Source: JAKJBL01 sp964461335
GTDB taxonomy: Bacteria; Bacillota; Clostridia; Christensenellales; CAG-138
Direction: 5' to 3'
NCBI GenBank assembly: GCA_964461335.1
Contig: CAYWTY010000071.1
Span: forward strand, 1 to 7,913
DNA length: 7,913 bases
Numbering within the stretch: position 1 is the first letter of the stretch; each line of letters starts with the position of its first letter. The notes under the pieces were generated by a model. It saw nothing but the letters and a program-made list of their open reading frames with translations, searched no databases and had not been told where the DNA came from. The position numbers were made by a program, and so were the translations under genes. Shown here one piece after another: positions 5,801 through 7,913 of the stretch.

Positions 5801-6507
5801 CAGTTTCCGTAAACAAAACCGATAAGCAGGGGAACCCGCTCTCAGGCGGCAGTTTTGCGATATATAACGCTTCGGATGCCGGCTTTAGCACACCTTTAAA
5901 GACAGTTGCAGCTCTAAATGGTGTTATTCGCTTTACTCATATGCTTGCTGGCGAGTATATAATACGCGAGCTTGAAGCGCCAAGCGGCTACATACGCTCA
6001 AACGAAACTATAAGCGTAACCCTAACCTTGAACACACAAAATAATACGCTTGCAGATGTTTTAAGCGGGGAGCGGCTCGAAAACGAACGCAAAAGCAGCG
6101 AGGTTTCATACGGCTCTGTTGAGTTCCAAAAGGTCAACAGGAACAGCATCCCGCTTACAGGCGCAGTATTCGGCATTTATGATAATGCAGGCAGGCTAAT
6201 TTCAACAACAACATCGGATTATCGCGGTGCAGTCTCGTTTGCGGATGTTCCTTTTGGCGAATACACAGTAAAAGAGCTTGAAGCGCCAAAGGGCTATAAA
6301 CGCTCCGATATTCCGCTTTCTGTAAATATTCTAGGCTATAAGCCTACGCTTCCTGCGCCAAACGGGTTTATGAACATACCGCTTGGCACTCTGCCCCAAA
6401 CAGGCGGGTTCTTTGACGACACAGTGCTTATAATTCTTGGCTGCCTGCTTATGCTTTCAGGGGTCGCTGTGCTTCTTGGCGCAAAGCAGTTAAGGAAGAA
6501 AAGATAA
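2881..6507 (+). CDS. Large LPXTG adhesin with collagen-binding-like modules and Cna_B stalk
   Basis: A 1208-residue wall-anchored adhesin in the Cna/MSCRAMM style. Residues 1-29 are the signal peptide (cleavage near AVA-DG). Residues about 45-200 form an N-terminal adhesin domain (YTFEV, GGDFFTIALP). Residues about 203-868 hold five collagen-binding-like modules, each with a core of the type ITWxVxIN ... VTDTL; the core tryptophans are W223, W349, W477, W621 and W752. Three SpaA-type Cna_B domains follow (about 880-969, 974-1069, 1078-1151), with candidate isopeptide Lys K885, K979, K1084 and Glu E933, E1030, E1132. Acceptor Asn N968 and N1068 are visible, but the third is unclear. LPQTG is at 1171-1175, then a membrane segment and KQLRKKR. 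The gene is followed by, and coupled to, the sortase. Ligand binding is inferred from architecture; collagen itself is not established. No clear pilin motif was seen. Confidence 0.92.
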   Translation: MKHKKTLSFIAAALIFAQLFLFIPHAVADGGRDVLKTTPPLVAIKSASFEAYDSSNVKVTDLNNIPKDAKIKIKYTFEVKDATDPLDDVKGGDFFTIALPSELTSISSFPTIINQEIKITAKNDKDEDEEVTIANLSINKDGLVTITFTEAVADYTLGDIDFTINGQFSEEKIGDETGASFSLYAGGTVYTLGFKEDPLTPDPIKASITKTGSYNAATNEITWLVTVNTGGDDITLNNVTVKDKLGDNQVYKSSNITPKAGSPIEGYYVFDLGSVKGETSFTVTTTPTDGAFGTEGSSKVLENDVELYKGTDATPLSTANAKVTVTTDWVQKKGVSRYVEAEKAYYIDWTITLNNNNRTIPSGATVTDTLPAFLALDLATVKRNGEAKPDLDSATLVGQEFTYTFGADAAGSQIITFTTKVHDDYFKQQNQTGFVNTGTLKIGEISYSGASGNVGVGTSLLKKSGSGYDASTKLITWQLEVNENGREITAATITDTITDANQAFYADFGVVRDGSVKLTKVEDVKDVTSAANRYHFDGTSKTLTIYLGNLAVTDKPTITFKTEVINPIDYANNKTTPYINTATLTGGGITSSISTGSQSVKSTVIAKASESYNYETRKLAWSITINQNNMNMPNAVVTDIIPQGQAYVGGSLKIDNVPSEGKLDSTSTANKLIINVGEISTQHTITFETVITDLDVFLKTNGDVTFKNDATLNSGITNAPDVSVYAERTVTNKAIDKKVGIEYTQSTGYIGWEVLINANQVQMQNAKLHDKLQDGLELDSESVKLYLYNQDEFGNRTVGNEVPAANYSFTYDYALREFKFDLPNGAQGYCLRFNTDVVKPGKYSNTISFTGSYSGKGSTQSGVTVTDADVLASGSGWNGSITVKKTDANGKPLEGAEFELLESTKTVKKRGTTGGNGEIKFDKLKIRTYYIRESKAPLGYALDPAEIPVILTTTADPATRNIHVNVENNLLVAAVSVNKTDKQGNPLSGGSFAIYNASDAGFSTPLKTVAALNGVIRFTHMLAGEYIIRELEAPSGYIRSNETISVTLTLNTQNNTLADVLSGERLENERKSSEVSYGSVEFQKVNRNSIPLTGAVFGIYDNAGRLISTTTSDYRGAVSFADVPFGEYTVKELEAPKGYKRSDIPLSVNILGYKPTLPAPNGFMNIPLGTLPQTGGFFDDTVLIILGCLLMLSGVAVLLGAKQLRKKR
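3487..5484 (+). repeat. Five collagen-binding-like modules in the adhesin
   Basis: Five diverged protein modules of about 125-145 residues, recognised by a repeated core: Tyr/Thr-rich lead-in, W, alternating hydrophobic strand ending in N, then a VTDTL-like motif and a G/A-x-x-Y/F segment. Spacing between core tryptophans is 126, 128, 144 and 131 residues. They are too diverged at DNA level to recombine easily. The fourth and fifth replace the usual ITW with LAW and IGW. Confidence 0.75.
5518..6333 (+). repeat. Three Cna_B stalk domains in the adhesin
   Basis: Each domain starts with V-x-x-x-K-(T/V)-(D/N), has a GA/GS-x-F-x-(I/L) strand and ends with a (R/K)E-x-x-AP-x-GY signature. In this family Lys and Asn are joined by an isopeptide bond catalysed by the Glu, making stiff, protease-resistant stalks. 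Domains 1 and 2 have VEN and LEN acceptor motifs. Domain 3 has only SVN or nothing certain. Confidence 0.85.
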
Positions 6508-7193
6508 TGGCAAAAACCGGCGAAACAAGCGCATCACACGAAACCTTAAAGCTTAAAAAACGGCAGAAGCTTATTACCTTAATAGCTGCAGCAGCACTTT
6601 TCGTTTCAGGTTGTGCCTTAATAATAAGTGTGTTTTTCTCTAAAAGCGAAGAGCAGCGCAACCAGGATAGCCTAAGGCGCGCATACGATAAGCTTTCTTC
6701 GCCGCCTGCTTACAGCTTAGGTGAAGCAGAGCCTTTAGAAACCCTCCCCGGTGCTTTGGAGGATGAGGGGCAAGCCGAGGGCAGCAAAAGGGAGCTATTG
6801 CCGCTGTGCGTTCTAAAAATCCCTAAAATTGACCTTGATGTTGTTGTAGCAGAAGGTACGAGGAGCTATGTGCTGCGCAATGCGGTAGGCCACTTTAGCG
6901 GTACTGCGCTCCCTGGTGAAGCTGGCAACTTCTGCCTCTCAGGGCACAGGAGCTATGTTTCAGGGAAGTTTTTTAACAGGCTTGACGAAGTTGAAGAAGG
7001 CGATGCGCTTATTGTAGAATACTTCGATAAGACATTCACATACATTGTTTCGGAAATTCTCGTTGTAGAGCCTGAGGATACATGGGTGTTGGATAAAACA
7101 AAAGAAGCTGTAATTTCGCTCATTACATGCACACCTATACGTTCTGCTACACATAGGCTTGTTGTAAAAGGGCTTCTTCAGCAAGCGAGCTAA
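6507..7193 (+). CDS. Sortase, class D/E-like, with N-terminal membrane anchor
   Basis: A 228-residue transpeptidase that would cleave the sorting signal between Thr and Gly and join the protein to the cell-wall precursor on the outer face of the membrane. A cytoplasmic basic start is followed by one membrane segment (about 22-43), a variable linker (about 45-95) and the catalytic beta-barrel (about 97-226) opening with LKIPKIDLDV. Visible catalytic residues are H147 in SGHRS, C208 in LITCTP and R217 in THRLVV. There is no C-terminal membrane helix and no obvious lid motif (DP-F/W), which argues against a pilin-polymerising class C enzyme. TALPGEAGN before the His fits class D/E. The start ATG shares its A with the adhesin's TAA, with AAGGAAG upstream inside the adhesin gene, so translation is probably coupled. 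The adhesin is the likely first substrate. Confidence 0.92.
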   Translation: MAKTGETSASHETLKLKKRQKLITLIAAAALFVSGCALIISVFFSKSEEQRNQDSLRRAYDKLSSPPAYSLGEAEPLETLPGALEDEGQAEGSKRELLPLCVLKIPKIDLDVVVAEGTRSYVLRNAVGHFSGTALPGEAGNFCLSGHRSYVSGKFFNRLDEVEEGDALIVEYFDKTFTYIVSEILVVEPEDTWVLDKTKEAVISLITCTPIRSATHRLVVKGLLQQAS

Positions 7194-7211
7194 GGCATAT
7201 GCTTAAAATAT

Positions 7212-7245
7212 GGGTTGGGGTTATGCTCCGACCCTTGTTTTTATT
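7212..7245 (+). terminator. Intrinsic terminator of the adhesin-sortase operon
   Basis: GGGTTGGGG pairs with CTCCGACCC as a 9-bp stem with two G-U pairs and a 5-base loop. It is followed by TTGTTTTTATT. It lies about 18 bases after the sortase stop and should separate the operon from the lipoprotein gene downstream. Confidence 0.85.
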
Positions 7246-7333
7246 AAATTACTTGCCTTAAAAGCAGCTATGGGTAAGTATAATAGATAATAATATATAT
7301 AAATTTAATGAATGCTTTGGTTTTAATACTTTG

Positions 7334-7339
7334 TATAAT
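7334..7339 (+). promoter_or_regulatory. Possible -10 of the small lipoprotein gene
   Basis: A consensus TATAAT lies 46 bases upstream of the start codon. No good -35 is seen at 16-18 bp (AATGCT at 17 bp). Other TATAAT-like strings occur in this very AT-rich gap, so the choice is tentative. A separate promoter is expected because a terminator precedes this gene. Confidence 0.35.
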
Positions 7340-7385
7340 AGACTATCATTAGAATAATAACTTTAACTGAGTAGGGAAGCCGTTT

Positions 7386-7826
7386 ATGAAACGTATAATC
7401 ATTGTAATGCTTTGCATTTTAGCTTTTGCTTCAGCCTGCCAAAAAGGGAGCAATTATACAATTGATGAACCATACCAATACCCTGTTGTGCCGGGAATGA
7501 AGGAATGGTCAAATTTTAAATCCTTGCAGGAAATGAGCGAAGCATGCCAAATACCAAATGACATTTTACCTAATATGACAACCGAAGCATTAGTTGAAAC
7601 AATTGTGCACTATCCCTTATTTGTAAATGCATTTGCATATGATATTCCAAAGTTAGGTCTAAGCCATATAAAAGAATACTTCAACGGGCTGCAAGAGCTT
7701 TATACGCGCTTAGATGCTGTTGAAAAATTAAAGGCATGTATTAACGAAAAGATACCTGACATGGAAAACGGGAAATATAAAGGAATGTGGGCAGAGCTTA
7801 TTCTTGAAGACCTCAGCGTAGAGTAG
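7386..7826 (+). CDS. Small putative lipoprotein of unknown function
   Basis: A 146-residue protein with an AGGGA ribosome binding site eight bases before its ATG. Residues 1-17 form a short lipoprotein-type signal peptide (basic MKR, hydrophobic core) ahead of C18 in the context FASAC. Ala at -3 is a weaker lipobox than the usual Leu. The mature part is largely helical in composition, with the recognisable pattern MTTEALVETIVHYPLFVNAFAYD and, further on, FNGLQELYTRLDAVEKL. This resembles an unnamed family of secreted gut-bacterial proteins that I recall but cannot name, some of which I believe are longer. If so, this could be a short or C-terminally shortened member. No catalytic motif is seen. 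It is separated from the sortase operon by a terminator, so a functional link is not implied. C54 and C132 add two further cysteines to the exported part. Confidence 0.75.
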   Translation: MKRIIIVMLCILAFASACQKGSNYTIDEPYQYPVVPGMKEWSNFKSLQEMSEACQIPNDILPNMTTEALVETIVHYPLFVNAFAYDIPKLGLSHIKEYFNGLQELYTRLDAVEKLKACINEKIPDMENGKYKGMWAELILEDLSVE

Positions 7827-7913
7827 CGTTTATAAAGGCGAAACTCAATATGCCGCATTGTTGAGATACACTACATAGGTAACAGAAAGAAGCAAGAGAA
7901 AACCCCCGATTTG

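Noticed and set aside
7844..7865. CTCAA / TTGAG inverted repeat after the lipoprotein as a terminator
   Set aside because: The arms are only 5 bp and no T-run follows the stem on either strand.

Overview
The window reads as a cell-surface locus of a Gram-positive bacterium, most likely a gut-type member of the Clostridia. The evidence is three proteins with a signal peptide at one end and a sortase sorting signal (PxTG, hydrophobic segment, basic tail) at the other, a membrane sortase, AGGAGG-type ribosome binding sites, a TTG start, TATAAT-type promoters and moderately AT-rich DNA. The taxon is an inference. No RNA genes, CRISPR array, transposase or phage genes were seen.

Layout. On the minus strand lie two related surface-protein genes, each apparently transcribed alone: 90-1070 (surface protein A) and 1407-2576 (surface protein B). 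They share a secretion signal, promoter and leader layout, and a nearly identical C-terminal anchor (APRTG in place of LPxTG), but their exported middles are unrelated. A's begins with a Cna_B-like domain. B's is a run of YGGG/IEGGTV repeats of beta-solenoid type followed by a MucBP-like domain. A strong intrinsic terminator closes B at about 1344-1366. Five 11-bp direct repeats sit immediately upstream of the promoter of A.

The 304-bp gap 2577-2880 holds the divergent promoters of B (minus) and of a plus-strand operon, with a perfect 6-6-6 palindrome and a G-rich tract between them. The operon is a 1208-residue adhesin (2881-6507: N-terminal adhesin domain, five collagen-binding-like modules, three Cna_B stalk domains, LPQTG anchor) and a sortase (6507-7193). 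The two share one base (TAATG) and end at a terminator at 7212-7245. Downstream, 7386-7826 encodes a small putative lipoprotein of unknown role.

Working together (inference): the sortase in the operon would fix the adhesin to the wall and may also anchor A and B, so the locus would display a long stalked adhesin plus two smaller proteins. The separate promoters, and the repeat array at only one of them, suggest that the displayed proteins are regulated differently.
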